Below, piece after piece: positions 23,766 to 35,794 of a stretch of 64,000 nt of DNA (the first letter of the stretch is position 1; every line of letters starts with the position of its first letter). Source of the stretch: Dryococelus australis (Eukaryota > Arthropoda > Insecta > Phasmatodea > Phasmatidae); NCBI GenBank assembly GCA_029891345.1, contig CM057003.1, forward strand, positions 10,110,209 to 10,174,208. The letters are read 5' to 3'. A program made the position numbers and the translations under genes. Under the pieces are notes generated by a model, which was given only the letters and a program-made list of their open reading frames with translations, made no database searches and was not told the DNA's origin.

Positions 23766-25192
23766 CCTTCTTTCAACATATGAAAATATGAAACTTGATA
23801 AAAATTATATATTTTAATACACACACGTGTAAAACATCATTTCTACGAGTAAACTGGTACATTTGGTTTCGAGTATGACCCGCATTGAGCTGACATTGTT
23901 TACTAACTCTACACCACGCAGTGCAGTGAGCATCTCCAGGGTTGGAAAACCAATCAAGAGCCACATAAATGAATGTCTCTTATCCAGTCAACAAAGAGGA
24001 TGAGAGCCAACCCCAACCCTCAACCAATTTCTCAGTTTCAACCCTGGAAACTTATGCTGAAATGCACGGCAAAACGTCGGTATCTCGGCACTGCTTATCC
24101 TCAAATGTATAAATATACGTGTAACAATGGTAGTATGGGCCTGCGATCAACTGTATTTGTAAATCTGTATTTGGGTGTGTATTTATTTAAACAAACATAA
24201 TTGTAAGTGTATTATTTTTCAGCATACGTTAAATTATACGTACTTGTTAACGCAAATGTGCATTCGTATATGTAGGTGTATATTGATGTGTGAGATTTAC
24301 AAAGAAACTGTCAGCAGTATTTACATAGCCTACGCGACTTGAAATATGGCAAATAATCTTCACTCTAGTAATAGAGAAATTTCATAACAAAGCTGTAAAT
24401 ATTCATACAGCTAAGCATTCTGGTTTTGAAAAAAAATGTTACTTTAACTTAGACCTCTGTAAAATGTGCAAATTCCCAAAATTATAAGTAACAAAATTTG
24501 ACACTGTCAGGGGGGACTATAGAGAAATGAATCTTTTTAATAGTGCCGTAAAGGTTTAAGTTTATAATAAGGTATATAATAATTACTTCATAAAAATGTA
24601 TATAAATTATATTATAGGTACTATGAGCGTTCAATTCGCATTACTAACAAAGGAGAGTTTTTAAATTTTAAATTTTTTAATATAAAATTTACAAATTCAT
24701 TTTATATGGTACAAATGTGATCTCGATTTATCAAAACGCCACAGAGAAGGAAACAGGACAACATAAATTTTTCATCACAAAATTTAGGGAATATCAGGTT
24801 CCACTGTGAATTCGTATATAAATAATGTAATGAATAAATCTCTTAAGTATTTTCCCACATACTATTTCACCACTATAATGTTGCTAGTAATCAATTTATT
24901 TTATAAAACAAGTTTTTTTGAGGTATATATCAACAGCTGAAAATCTCAGGATCTCTTAACACGACACACTCCCCAACTGTTTAGATTTGTTGAGGACTGT
25001 AGGAACAAGTAATATTTCCTTTAATATAACAGTTCTACGTCATGCGATAAAATGATAAAGTAATTAACATTTGTTAGCAATTAAGTAACATTTTACTGAA
25101 ATTATTTTATTATGTTAAAATTAATCGTTTATGTTACCGTATCCAGAATTCAATTATTTTTAAAATCAATTTTAATAATTGGCAATACATAC
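23766..25192. other. Non-coding, no feature recognised
   Basis: AT-rich sequence. ORFs at 23773-23964 (minus) and 23973-24200 (plus) have no recognisable motif. Confidence 0.5.
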
Positions 25193-25239
25193 CACAGCGG
25201 GTTTGCCGAATTTGTGGAAGCGAAGGCATAAACGGCAAC
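25193..25239 (-). CDS. Candidate 47-base internal exon of a host gene
   Basis: Read on the minus strand, a pyrimidine-rich CATTCTTATTTCAG acceptor abuts 47 bases of GC-richer sequence that ends at a GTATGT donor. The surroundings are very AT-rich, so the compositional jump is striking. One frame is open throughout and would read VAVYAFASTNSANPLW, with a partial codon at the donor side. The length leaves a phase change, which is allowed. I do not recognise the protein and see no neighbouring exon, so this could be chance. It is the only place in the window where splice signals and base composition agree. Confidence 0.3.
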
Positions 25240-25908
25240 CTGAAATAAGAATGAAACACTTTAACAACACTTTTTTAAGTTACACCAGACTAAACTGACA
25301 TGAAATATTACCGTAATTACTAACATTGCTAGCGGTAAACATGCAAAGTGGTTATTTGGTTTTCATTTATAAACGTAGTAAAAAGTATAACAATTGTTAC
25401 GACAAAAATTCTTATTTATAAATCTTCAATAAACCTTGGGATATATATGAAACGAGTGACGTATGTTAACTTACAGACAATTTCTGTATGTGATTATATT
25501 AACGATGATGTCATCGAAGTAGCAACCAAAACACTGACGACTACATAAACTCCATTTCCATATTCAATTGCAACTTCAATTAAAATTAACTTTTTATACA
25601 TGTAGTTCCTGGACTGATTCAAATAGAAAAAAAATTTTAATATAATAAATGCGCATGACATGGTATATAAGTAATCAAATATTTATTTTCTCAAAAAAAA
25701 ATACCGCATCTTACTTTAGTAATAAGCAAAAAAATACTGTTAGATTATGTATTTTGATACTACACAATCATTGATGTCTCTGGAGAATATTTAGCTGAGG
25801 GTGCAATCATGATATATATCAAAATACACAAATGGTTAATCCTAGAGTGCGAATGTTAATACGGACAATTTTCCATAATGTCTTCACGGACCTCATTGCA
25901 TATCTAAT
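25240..25908. other. Non-coding, no feature recognised
   Basis: AT-rich DNA between the candidate exon and a MITE. The ORF at 25348-25548 has no recognisable domain. Confidence 0.5.
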
Positions 25909-26326
25909 GGCTGTTCCCGATAAAGTGAGCACTTTTGAAATCAACCTTAGAAAAAAGTCACCGGCCCTACCTGCATATATTTTAACGGGCGCACTGAGTC
26001 ACATGCTTCCAGTAAAGTTGGCAACGATGGATGGAAACTAGTTACATATCTAAACGTCAAATAAAAAGTGTTAGGTAAGCGTTTGTGATAACTTAAATTA
26101 TTTCTTTCCCTTTCTGATTGTTTAATACACAGAAGTGTAAAAATGAACAAATTAAAAACAAATTACTTTCCTAATAGTTTTACAGTTTCACTTGATCGAC
26201 GCATGAGTAAAGTCCTGAGGCCCATGGCAATGTTAATTTTACATAAGGTGAAAGAGTACACACGTGCATACAAGCAGATTCTAAGCAGGGGTTTCAAAAG
26301 TGACCATTTTACTGTGAACAGCCCAT
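25909..26326 (-). mobile_element. MITE family 1, full copy, inverted
   Basis: It starts with GGCTGTTCCCGATAAAGTGA and a GAAATCAACCTTAGAAAAAA block (the family's right end inverted), continues with CCCTACCTGCATATATTTTA, and ends AAGCAGGGGTTTCAAAAGTG and ACTGTGAACAGCCC. Length is about 418 bp. ORFs at 25832-26334 arise from it. Confidence 0.85.
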
Positions 26327-28589
26327 ATGACTGATTTCGAGAACTGGGTATCTAATTTGTCGGTTTATCCAGGAATAAATAAATTCAAGTAACTGCCTTT
26401 TTTTTTTCTCCTACAGGAAACTAAGTTGATGAACATTTTCAAAATAAAAAAAGTCAAACATTTGGTTTGTAGAAATGTACATATTCGTAGCTGGAGTAAA
26501 AACAGTTTGCAAAAAACTTTCTGTTTAGAATTCCCAGACAACAGAGGAACGCGTGCTGCGCTTGGCCAAATACGAAGCCAGCGTGAAAATTTCCCTGGTT
26601 TTTCCGTTTACGTTTTCGATGCGACAAAAAACTAAAGGGTTTAATCGACGAGTTTTCTTTTTTATAGCATTCGTGCCGTCGCCAGCTATAAACCAACACG
26701 CGTTGAGTAAATGCAACTCAGGTAAAAATAGCTTCTGCACGCATAGAACAGGAAATAAAAAGAGGCGGCGCAGGAAATATGGCGTACTTTGGTTTGTTTG
26801 CATTACTCTTTGTTTAGCAAACATCTGAAAACTCGCCAGTGGCGAAGTACTGGTTCATTTGGCAAACATTTCCATTTTGAATTCCAAATTTAATGGAAAT
26901 CGGAAGACGTAATGCAACAACATTGATCACGCCGGACAACGGCACAAAACTTAAAAATAATTTTAAAAAATCACAACTTCAAAGAGCAACAAATTTATGA
27001 CAATATTATTTACGGTATAATTTCAGCAAACTGAAAGCAAGCTTTATTTTTTTTATTCCACTTCCTGCTGAGAACCGAAATTATTAATAGTTATTAATAG
27101 TTAATTTATATAGCTTACATTCGTATCAGGTGTCGCTCAAACACTTCCAAGCGAAAATATTCTGGGGCCGTTTACAAATATAAGTTACATCAGCTTAGTG
27201 TATAGAGAATTAATTATTTTTCGACTTGCATTCAGGAATAGTCCTCGTAAATTGACTATTTCTTCAAACCAACTCCCGAACAAAATCTCTCCTCTTGCCA
27301 AGAATTAGAGCGCCGGGATACAGTTCACTGGATAACTAAATCGCTGGCGATGAAGTTTTAGGTTTATTTCAACCACTGATTGCCAATGTCGGTAAAGGTA
27401 GATAATCCCATCGTCTGCTGGCAGCTCAGTGACATCGCATAGGTGCGAACGTTGAAATTCGTTTCAATACAAGCTACAGCAATCTTTCACGCATGAGTGT
27501 ATATTTCCTTTATTGCTAAATTAACCCTTTGGCTGCTACAAGAAATTATAAACTGGTACAGAATTGCTCAAAACAAATGTTTTACTGTGTTAACTTGGAA
27601 TCGTTGTTTTAAAGCCTGACAGCATGAATATTGCCGAGAGTTTATTCCATCATTTGATTTTACATCTGCTGACAATATTTCATGACTTGTAAGTTTAATT
27701 ATTAGCTTAAAAATCTTCTAAAAACATTTTCATAACTTTTTATTACATATAAAGGGCAACTTTAATAAGTTAAATTACCAAACACATTCGAAATGTAAAC
27801 GTGTATATAAAAAAAGTAAATAATTAATTCACCCATGTCTGAAAAAGCAGACGTTCATACCAGAATAGTACATATCTGATATGCAACCAATGGCATACGA
27901 GAGTGTTCTAGTTTCATATCTCGTACGCGGTGATTGGATTGCACAAACTGGTGGTCACATTATCTTCAGTGAATCGCAGCGTCACTTATTTTTCTATCAT
28001 CTTGTCTGTCGAATATTAACTAAACTTCAACTTTAGATGGACAGACGGATGAGCCACCGCCCTCTGACGACATTCCTTGAATGGAATATCTGCCATTAAA
28101 GAAAATGCAAGAAAATGATAAAGCTGTGATTAATTATTTTTTTCCCAGAAGAAATACATGTTACGTTTAAGGGTGCAAAAAATATTCATGTGAATGTAGC
28201 TGTAGTTGCTTATTGTGGTCACCGTTAGTGAAAACCGTATCTTTATATCTTCTCAATCTGAAAATTAGTAGTCCCATTTTAAAATACTGATCGTTCAATA
28301 TCTGTGAATTCATCATGTATTTTTATTTCACGTGTAATTGATCGGCCACAAAACAGGTTTTACTTTTATTTGCTAGAATTTCCGATGTTTATTTTCACCA
28401 CCCTTCGGGGAAAATAAATCTTTCCCGAAAGTTCGTGATGTCAAGTTGTCACAATGGAAATTTCCTCTACAGGAGAACTGATGGGTAACGGATACTTGGC
28501 AGTCACTGTTATCTACTGGATCAGGACTCGTTGGTGGAGCGGACAATTGTGAGTTAATCCAGAGCTTTCTGTATCTGTGTCGAACTGTC
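26327..28589. other. Non-coding stretch
   Basis: No gene recognised. Opposed ORFs of 81-99 residues at 26454-26828 overlap on both strands and contain lysine/arginine-rich low-complexity segments. A mixed-composition patch at 27270-27480 and another at 28380-28580 are less AT-rich but carry no identifiable motif. Confidence 0.4.
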
Positions 28590-28817
28590 AGGTAACGTGA
28601 GCACTTTTGAAAGTCCTATAATTTGGAATGATAGTCGATATATATTTTTTTATTTTGCCCTTAGATCTTAAATTCCGAATGCGGTGGAATAAACACACCG
28701 TGTTTATTACTAACATATCAATATATATTCAAAGGTCAATTATGGATGAAAGAAAAGCTGAAAGTAAAAAGTAGCCGGGGCCTCAAAAGTGCACAATTCA
28801 CGGCGAACAGCTTGCAC
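28590..28817 (+). mobile_element. MITE family 1, short subtype
   Basis: It starts with a degraded TGTCAGGTAACGTGAGCACT terminus and TTTTGAAAGTCC, has the short-subtype interior (TTGGAATGATAGTCGATATA, a GCGGTGGAATAAACACACCG block), and ends with GGGGCCTCAAAAGTGC and CACGGCGAACAGC. Length is about 228 bp. Confidence 0.7.
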
Positions 28818-30906
28818 GGTGCAATGACAAAGGTTCCATAGATACAACACGTCGGCACGCGAAGCGGCAGCTACCTGACCGACGTGCATTTGTTTTAACG
28901 AGTGGATTTACGCACGCAAATTTGGTTCATTTGAAAGAAGCGCCAAACCTGGGCACTTGCTGTTGACATTCGTGTGTGCAGGAACTGCCACGAACATGTC
29001 TCTTCACTTGGAAGCGATTGTCTATTACTGGCTTCTCCACGACGCCTTTTTCGATACAATATGACGCTGAATACTTCGAATTGCGGACGTGGGCTTACAA
29101 GTGAAACAATCTTACTTTCATCCCGTATTTCATTTTGGTAAACTTGACCATTAAACAGCGAAACTCTCTGTAAACTTGGCAATGGTGAGAATAGGGGTTT
29201 TAAAAAAACAATAATAAGATGTGCAATTTGTTAAATATATGAACTAGTTTTGGTAGTACGTGAGTTTCAGTGGACCTGAAAGGCAAGTCGTGATTTATTG
29301 GGACATGAAACAGTATTTCGCTGTGAGTAGCAGCTTTCTGTCATTTACCGAAAGAACTTACTTCATTCGCATCCCGGGTGGTATAATTTTTCTATATATT
29401 TTTTAAGAAAGAGCTGTGTGTTAAAACAGCGAAATGAGTTTTTATCGTTTACAAATAAAACGACGCATGTGCGCTGCCAACAAAAACGTCGATTTAAGGG
29501 TTAAAAATCGAAAATATGATTTCGTAAATTTCAGTACAACACATTTCGGATGTACAGTAGGTGGTAATTAGAAACGATCGGTTGCCTTTGTTTTACAATA
29601 TCAAGATTCATTAAATACGCTTCTCATAAAGTAGGTCGAATTCTCACACCAAACAAACTGTATTTATACAAACATGATATTTTAGAATGCTCAACTTCGC
29701 AAACGAAAATCGTACCAAATGAAGATGCACACACGGTGTTAAATGTTCTAATTTTCCGTCGTCGGCTCTGATGACATTATCTCAATAACATGAGTCAAAT
29801 TTGCAAAACATTAAAATACAACGATATCGATAAACGATTAGCGTGAGGGTGCGAATGCTGGAAAAGAATTTGACACAACGAATTATGAAACATCAACTCA
29901 GACGTGCAGATCGCCATAATATCGTAAGCAATAATAATTTGCTTAGGTAGTAAGCTTATATCTACAGCTCCAGAATGAAGAGCAATATTTCGTGTAATAA
30001 ATAGAGATATATTCGTAGAGCTCAGTTTTAATAGTAACCTTCAAGAAAAAAAACTTCGAAGAAAATATTGATGTTGCTGAAATAATAACCCAGCTGTAGC
30101 TAATAAAATATTTGTGTGAAATCAGTAAATCACAAATCAATAATTAATAACTTCAAATGTCATGTACTCTACGTGCGACGCTAAAGAACGTAAAATAAGG
30201 TTAAGTGCCCAGTTTTTGGTTGATTAGATTATTTAAAATTAATGGAAATATGATATCGAAATTCGTTATGTTGACAGGTTACTGCAGAAATTTGGAGGAT
30301 GTTTCTTAGGTCAAATAGAGCAAAAATGTTGAAACACAGAATGTATAAAATAACAATATTAATTTATTTGTGGAAATGTGTACACACTGTACTTTTTTTA
30401 TTATAAATTCTATTTATGTCCCATTAGCATACAATTGTGGAAAATGAAATATCTCTGTACATTTCAAAATTTTCCTTTTAATGTAAAATCATAAAAAATT
30501 AATGTAAATCCCACCGTATATTTTAGTTATAAGGAAAATATTTCAGAATAAGGATTAAAATATTAATTTAGTTCTACATTCCACAAAAGAGGTAAAAAAA
30601 TTTATCTCCTTACATGAAAACTCATAGCGAAGTGATGCCATTTCCTTGTGAATTATTTCTTGAATTTATCCACTCACGCTTCCTTCTACGATTCCTGATT
30701 TACTTATAAGTAAATTCCACAAATACTATCAAAGGTATTCATTCAAGAGTATTTGCAAAAGACTAAATAAACGAAGTTCATCCCCACATTTGTTGTTCTA
30801 GAGCGAGCAACAATACAGAAGAGAAAACTCTGCCATTAAAAAATGAACTCAGGGTATCGCCATGCAAACTAGCCGAGTGTGAAGAAGAGCAATCTTTTTC
30901 CTCGAA
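28818..30906. other. Non-coding, no feature recognised
   Basis: About 2 kb without a supportable gene. The minus ORF at 28895-29182 has no recognisable domain or splice context. Confidence 0.5.
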
Positions 30907-31963
30907 AAAGGTTAGCCATAGTCCTTGAACGATTAGCCATAGTCCTTGAACAAGGTTAGCCATAGTCCTTGAACAAGATTATCCATAGTCCTTAAACAAG
31001 ATTAGCCATAGTCCTTGAACAAGGTTAGCCATATTCGTCGATCAAGGTTAGCCATAGTCCTCGAACAAGGTTAGCCATAGTCCTCGATCAAGGTTAGCCA
31101 TAGTCCTTGAACAAGGTTAGCCATAGTCCTTGAACACGGTTAGCCATAGTCCTCGAACAAGGTTAGCCATAGTCCTTGAACAAGGTTAGCCATAGTCCTC
31201 GAACAAGGTTAGCCATAGTCCTTGAACACGGTTAGCCATAGTCCTCGAACAAGGTTAGCCATAGTCCTCGAACAAGGTTAGCCATACTCCTTGAACAAGG
31301 TTAGCCATAGTCCTCGAACAAAATTAGCCATAGTCCTTGAACAAGGTTAGCCATAGTCCTCGAACAAGGTTAGCCATAGTCCTTGAACAAGGTCAGCCAT
31401 AGTCCTCGAACAAAGTTAGCCATAGTCCTCGAACAAGGTTAGCCATAGTCCTCGAACAAGGTTAGCCATAGTCCTTGAACAAGGTTAGCCATAGTCCTTG
31501 AACAAGGTAAGCCACAGTCCTCGAACAAGGTTAGCCATAGTCCTCGAACAAGGTTAGCCATAGTCCTCGAACAAGGTTAGCCATAGTCCTCGAACAAAGT
31601 TAGCCATAGTCCTCGAACAAGGTTAGCCATAGTCCTCGAACAAGGTTAGCCATAGTCCTTGAACACGGTTAGCCATAGTCCTCGAACAAGGTTAGCCATA
31701 GTCCTTGAACAAGGTTAGCCATAGTCCTCGAACAAGGTTAGCCATAGTCCTCGAACAAGGTTAGCCATAGTCCTTGAACACGGTTAGCCATAGTCCTCGA
31801 ACAAGGTTAGCCATAGTCCTTGAACAAGGTCAACCATAGTCCTCGAACAAAGTTAGCCATAGTCCTTGAACAAGGTTAGCCATAGTCCTCGAACAAGGTT
31901 AGCCATAGTCCTCGAACAAGGTTAGCCATAGTCCTCGAACAATGTTAGCCATAGTCCTTGAAA
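30907..31963. repeat. 23-bp minisatellite, about 46 copies
   Basis: A tandem array of a unit GGTTAGCCATAGTCC followed by T(C/T)GAACAA. The period of 23 is not a multiple of three, so no frame stays open and this is not a coding repeat. Units differ mainly at one site, TCG versus TTG, the pattern expected from decay of a CpG, and at AAGG versus ACGG junctions. ACGG variants near 31134 and 31226 are 92 bases apart (four units), and those near 31664 and 31779 are 115 apart (five units), suggesting multi-unit duplication. There are no unique spacers, so it is not a CRISPR array. Confidence 0.95.
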
Positions 31964-32213
31964 AGTACTTTGCCGATGCAAATTGTTTCCATTACCAACC
32001 TCGGTGTACAAAGCAAGTGCCGTCTTTGACCTTCCATGCAAGAGCGTCGAATTAAGGCCAGCCCAGCGCCGTGTTGGATTCTCATTCCGAGAGCGGAAAT
32101 GATCATGCTCGTCTCGTCCACAGAGGAGAGAACAAAAAATATACGTTAAAGTTAGTGGTTGAACGTTGCATGGATATGTACAAAACGGCTAAAGACTACA
32201 TGATCTCTCTATA

Positions 32214-32272
<59 letters not shown>

Positions 32273-33324
32273 CTAGCAGATACAAGACTTCATCGTAGCT
32301 GAACTTATTTTTTGTGAAGGAACATAGAACAACCAAAAAGAGGGTAGTCGTACATTGCAGTTTTGCCAATCTCGCAAGCAGATATTATACCACACTAACG
32401 CATCCCTAATGAGCTATTTTTGACGGCAAAGAATGTCGTGCTAAAAGGATACAACATACTGGCAAAATATTTGTCCAGGAAGTCGGCAAAAACCGTGGCG
32501 TAGGCTTCTCTTTTCTTGTTTTTTTTCTTTCTACACTGACCTTCAAAAACCTGCAGACTTCCATTTACGTGTCAAGCATTTATTTACATCTCACGGTATC
32601 TTAACTGTTATGTGCTCAGAACTTGGGTACAGACTGGCGTTCATATACTCTCTCATACCAGATCATTTATGTTTCCGTTTCCTCGCTGCATGAGTGTGTC
32701 GCCTTCGAAAAATAAAGCATGTGATATTTCATATACAGTTTACCTAAAAATTCAACCACAAGGGCCACTATGATGTTGGTTGAAATAAAATAGTTTTATA
32801 GTTTACATACTTTCTTTTTAAATTTTAAGTATCCATTCTTATGCTACGACCTTTTATAAATTCTAAGACACACATTTTTGAAAACTGCTGAACTTATGTT
32901 TATGATTTTGAAGAGTTTGGCGTCCGTTTGATATTCATATAACAGCGGGTTTTGAGCATCCTTATACCACATAACATGATAATATTAATTGCAATATGAT
33001 TTTAAAAATTGGCGTTAAGTTAGCGAACTTCTTAATTATTACGGTTTTTTTTTTCGATTCTGTCATTAACAAAAGCGACAAACATTTCGTGTTTACGTAA
33101 GAAGGTAGGTAGTAACTCATTTTTTAGAACACTATATGGTATCGCGGATCGTTAAATGTAATATGCGAAGTTGTTGTTTAGTGGGGAAGCAGAAAATAAT
33201 ATTAGCTTTCCCATGCAGTTCACATCAATCGCTCACTTTTACGACCCAGGCAGCAAGAGAGATACATAATATTTCATGTGATATTTGGTTGTGCCTCGCC
33301 ACGATCATATACATCATTCTTATA
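31964..33324. other. Non-coding stretch with a (TC)n microsatellite
   Basis: A (TC)n run lies at about 32207-32270. The ORFs at 32071-32298 (serine/leucine repeat from TC) and 33136-33354 are not supported as genes. Nothing else recognised. Confidence 0.5.
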
Positions 33325-33365
33325 GGCTGTTCACGAAAAAATGAGCACTCTTAAAAGCCTAGCTA
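33325..33365 (+). mobile_element. MITE family 1, left piece of a copy split by the Polinton
   Basis: The sequence GGCTGTTCACGAAAAAATGA, then GCACTCTTAAAAGCCTAGCT, is the left terminus of family 1 and stops exactly where the Polinton repeat begins. The missing remainder resumes at 48546 with CAGCTTAAGATCTACTTG, the next block of the family. This fixes the Polinton borders independently of its own ends. Confidence 0.8.
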
Positions 33366-33658
33366 TGTAAATGTTTAATGAGAGAGCTGGCTCACACCTT
33401 ATTTTTCATCGAAATATCAAGGGTTTTTGCTTCAAAATCAAGGATTTTTGAAGCTAAGTTTAGGCTCTAAAAATATTTAAATAGGAGCTTTCAAAAACAA
33501 GCAAATTTAAGCCAAAATCAAGCAAAATTTGCAATTTTTCAAACTTGTCGTGCGAGATTTGTGCTAATTATTAAAAAAAAAAACAGTAAAATTTAAGCCA
33601 AAAACGTGCAAATTTCTCGCTTTCTAGAAACGCTAATTTTGCGAGCGCGTAATCTACA
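33366..33658 (+). repeat. Polinton left terminal inverted repeat
   Basis: It pairs with 48256-48545. Shared blocks include GAGCTGGCTCAC, CAAGCAAATTTAAGCCAAAA, AATTTGCAATTTTTCAAAC and AAACGCTAATTTTGCGAGCG. The repeat contains its own internal direct repeats of an AATTTAAGCCAAAA phrase. Confidence 0.93.
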
Positions 33659-33761
33659 TCTTATGAAAATCGTTTCAAATTGTGCTTGTTGGCAAATACA
33701 AAAAAAAATTTTTCTTTATAAAATTTATATTTTATAAATAGCCGTATTAAATAAATTCAGA

Positions 33762-33935
33762 ATGGATGGTCATTCAGACACAGATAACGAATCTGGTTAT
33801 GGGTCTTCAGAGAATTACGTTGTATTTCTAAATGGAGAATACGAAGATGATTTACATTACGAGGGATTTCCCCTTAATGGATACATATATGATAATGAAG
33901 AATTTGATTACAATGCAGATGACGAATCTGATTGA
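33762..33935 (+). CDS. Small acidic ORF next to the Polinton left repeat
   Basis: A complete ATG-to-TGA frame of 57 codons, about 100 bases inside the left terminal repeat. The product would have 18 Asp/Glu residues, no Lys or Arg and seven Tyr, with clusters such as EYEDD, DNEEFDY and NADDESD. I do not recognise it. It is one of the few frames in the element that is unbroken, but it is short, so an intact frame is weak evidence of function. Polintons often carry unassigned small ORFs next to a terminal repeat; this one could equally be a remnant of a longer gene. Confidence 0.5.
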   Translation: MDGHSDTDNESGYGSSENYVVFLNGEYEDDLHYEGFPLNGYIYDNEEFDYNADDESD

Positions 33936-33974
33936 GAAACGAAATAAATTTTTATAAATTCAATGAAATCATCA

Positions 33975-34410
33975 TTATCGAAGTTCAAATAATTTTTTAA
34001 AAACTTCTATTTGCTCTAGATTTTCGCCAATTTCTCTAAGGCCATATTTATCGTCAATGTTATTTAAGATCGAAAATTGTAAGCTTTGTGAATTTGAACG
34101 AAATTTGTAAACTATATTTTTAAGATCTTCAGATGCATTATCTAATATATAGGAAGGAATTTTTGTCCCACTATCCCCTTTTAAAATGTTTGTCAAACTG
34201 CAAGGTAACATAGGCATGTTTAGTTTTATTTATATTGAAAAGAAATTTATTTATAATTATGAACATTTTTTTTATTTGATTAAATAACTCGTCTGCGTTT
34301 ATAGAAATTCGTAAAACTTTTAAATATAACCACTCAACTATGAGTCTAAAATATTGTGTTAAAATATAGAAACATTTTCTTGTTTCTGTAAAATCGTTTA
34401 CATCCTCCAT
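33975..34410 (-). pseudogene. Unassigned Polinton ORF, frameshifted
   Basis: Two overlapping minus-strand frames run from 34410 to 34171 and from 34217 to 33975. The first starts MEDVNDFTETRKC and is hydrophobic and Lys/Ile-rich. The second contains GTKIPSYILDNASEDLKNIV and ends EVFKKLFELR, and looks like a mostly helical protein. They overlap by about 45 bases in different frames, so one gene with a frameshift near 34200 is the simplest reading, but two genes are possible. It lies downstream of the capsid gene on the same strand. I do not recognise a family. Confidence 0.45.
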
Positions 34411-34429
34411 TAAATAATGTCAAAAATTT

Positions 34430-35761
34430 TACTTTTTCAGTAACTCTTTCTTTCAAATACTCCTAAGTAAGATTCCTTCGACTAATTAAAACAACATTAC
34501 AAACTATACCTGCTTCTTCAATATTTTTATTAAAATCAACACAAATTTTTATGTTTGTTTTTTCTTTAACAGCAGTTATTTTTCTGTATGAACGAACAAT
34601 CTTCGCCCCCAAAATGAATAGTAATTAATATCACCATCAAAGTTTACAATTGGTTTATAGTAAAGTTCATTATTTCTATAGCAGGTATCTAGTTTGGTTT
34701 CTGAATTTCTAAAATCACTATTAGCAAGAAATTGTTTAAGATAAACAACTTTTTTCAATTATAGATTCCAGTTTTCTTTAGGAAAAATTTCAATTCTACC
34801 ATTTTTAACATAAATGTTTCTCACATTACAATGATCAAACATAGTAGCATGTTTATGCTGTTCAGCACGGTTTTTTGTATTACATTGAAAACCTACAATT
34901 ACAAAATCAGGAATAACAAATTGCAAATTATTAAACTGATCTTTTATATCAAAGTTAAAAACAATTGTTCCTTTAGAAACTTCTTTTTCTGAAAATTACC
35001 AATAATCAAAACTAATAGGTATATTAGGTTATTTATATATTTTTTCTTTAATTGCAATGGCCGTCTTCGATTCGTATTCAGTATTCAGCAATAGGCCACA
35101 CAATTTCTAATTTGTGAATAACAATTTTACCAGGATTACGACGATGTTTCGTAACTTTATTATCTTTATCGAAAGTTTCATAAAGAAATAAACAGTCGTC
35201 ATCAGATCAATTACGAAAAAAAGTAATTTTATAGCCCCCTTTCCAATAAATTTCATTGTTATCACGAATTAAACTAAACAGATATCTAAGAGGACAGATT
35301 ATTTAATTTGTTTTATTACTAGAAACAAATTAACCTCTTTTGTTATATTACTAGAAACAGATTTATCTCGATATAGATTATCAACACCAGTAAATTCTAA
35401 ATAATTCTGTTCACTTGACTATCTTAATAAATCAATCATTATTGTTGCTGCTATACCTGGATTATCAACAGCTTTAATAATATTTCCATGTTTTGAAATT
35501 TATACTCTAGAAAAATGAAAAGGAAAGGAGTTTGACCAAACATCAATATTATCTTCTTCATCATATTTTGCATCAGCTCCAACTTGATCTCTCTGTAGTA
35601 AACTAAATTGCTCATAAACATAAGCATCATTTGATAAGAAAATTCATCTCCTATAGGAATATAAAATTCAATTCTATTATTGTAAACATTTAAATTTCCC
35701 CTAGTTTGATCAGTTGGGGGAAAGTTTGCCTCTCAAAGCTTTCAATACTTTTATAACTCAT
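34430..35761 (-). pseudogene. Polinton major capsid protein (double jelly-roll), broken
   Basis: This would be the coat protein of the putative virion. The reading starts at an ATG at 35761 (MSYKSIESFERQTFP) and runs to about 34430, which fits 440 residues and is in the size range of the family allowing for deletions. The frame is broken repeatedly: shifts near 35700 and 35640 and in-frame stops near 35510, 35425 and 34740. Supporting segments are NNRIEFYIPIGDEF near the N-terminus, KHGNIIKAVDNPGIAAT (about 35445-35500), PDFVIVGFQCNTKNRAEQHK followed by a FDHCNVRNIYV segment (34803-34851), and a C-terminal IKICVDFN and CNVVLISRR. The order of an early N-terminal strand, the DNPGI turn, the FDHC(N/D)xxN segment and a late V-rich strand is what I know from Polinton capsid proteins. 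Assignment is by pattern only. Confidence 0.65.
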
Positions 35762-35794
35762 TTATAAATAAAAAAATTATATATACACGGCGGA

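Noticed and set aside
26454-26828. Opposed 81-99 residue ORFs
   Set aside because: They overlap antisense to each other, are Lys/Arg/Phe low complexity and match no family I know.
30907-31963. CRISPR-like regular repeats
   Set aside because: Units are directly adjacent with no unique spacers, and the sequence is eukaryotic repeat DNA. The same applies to the arrays at 6365-9210 and 54579-54848.
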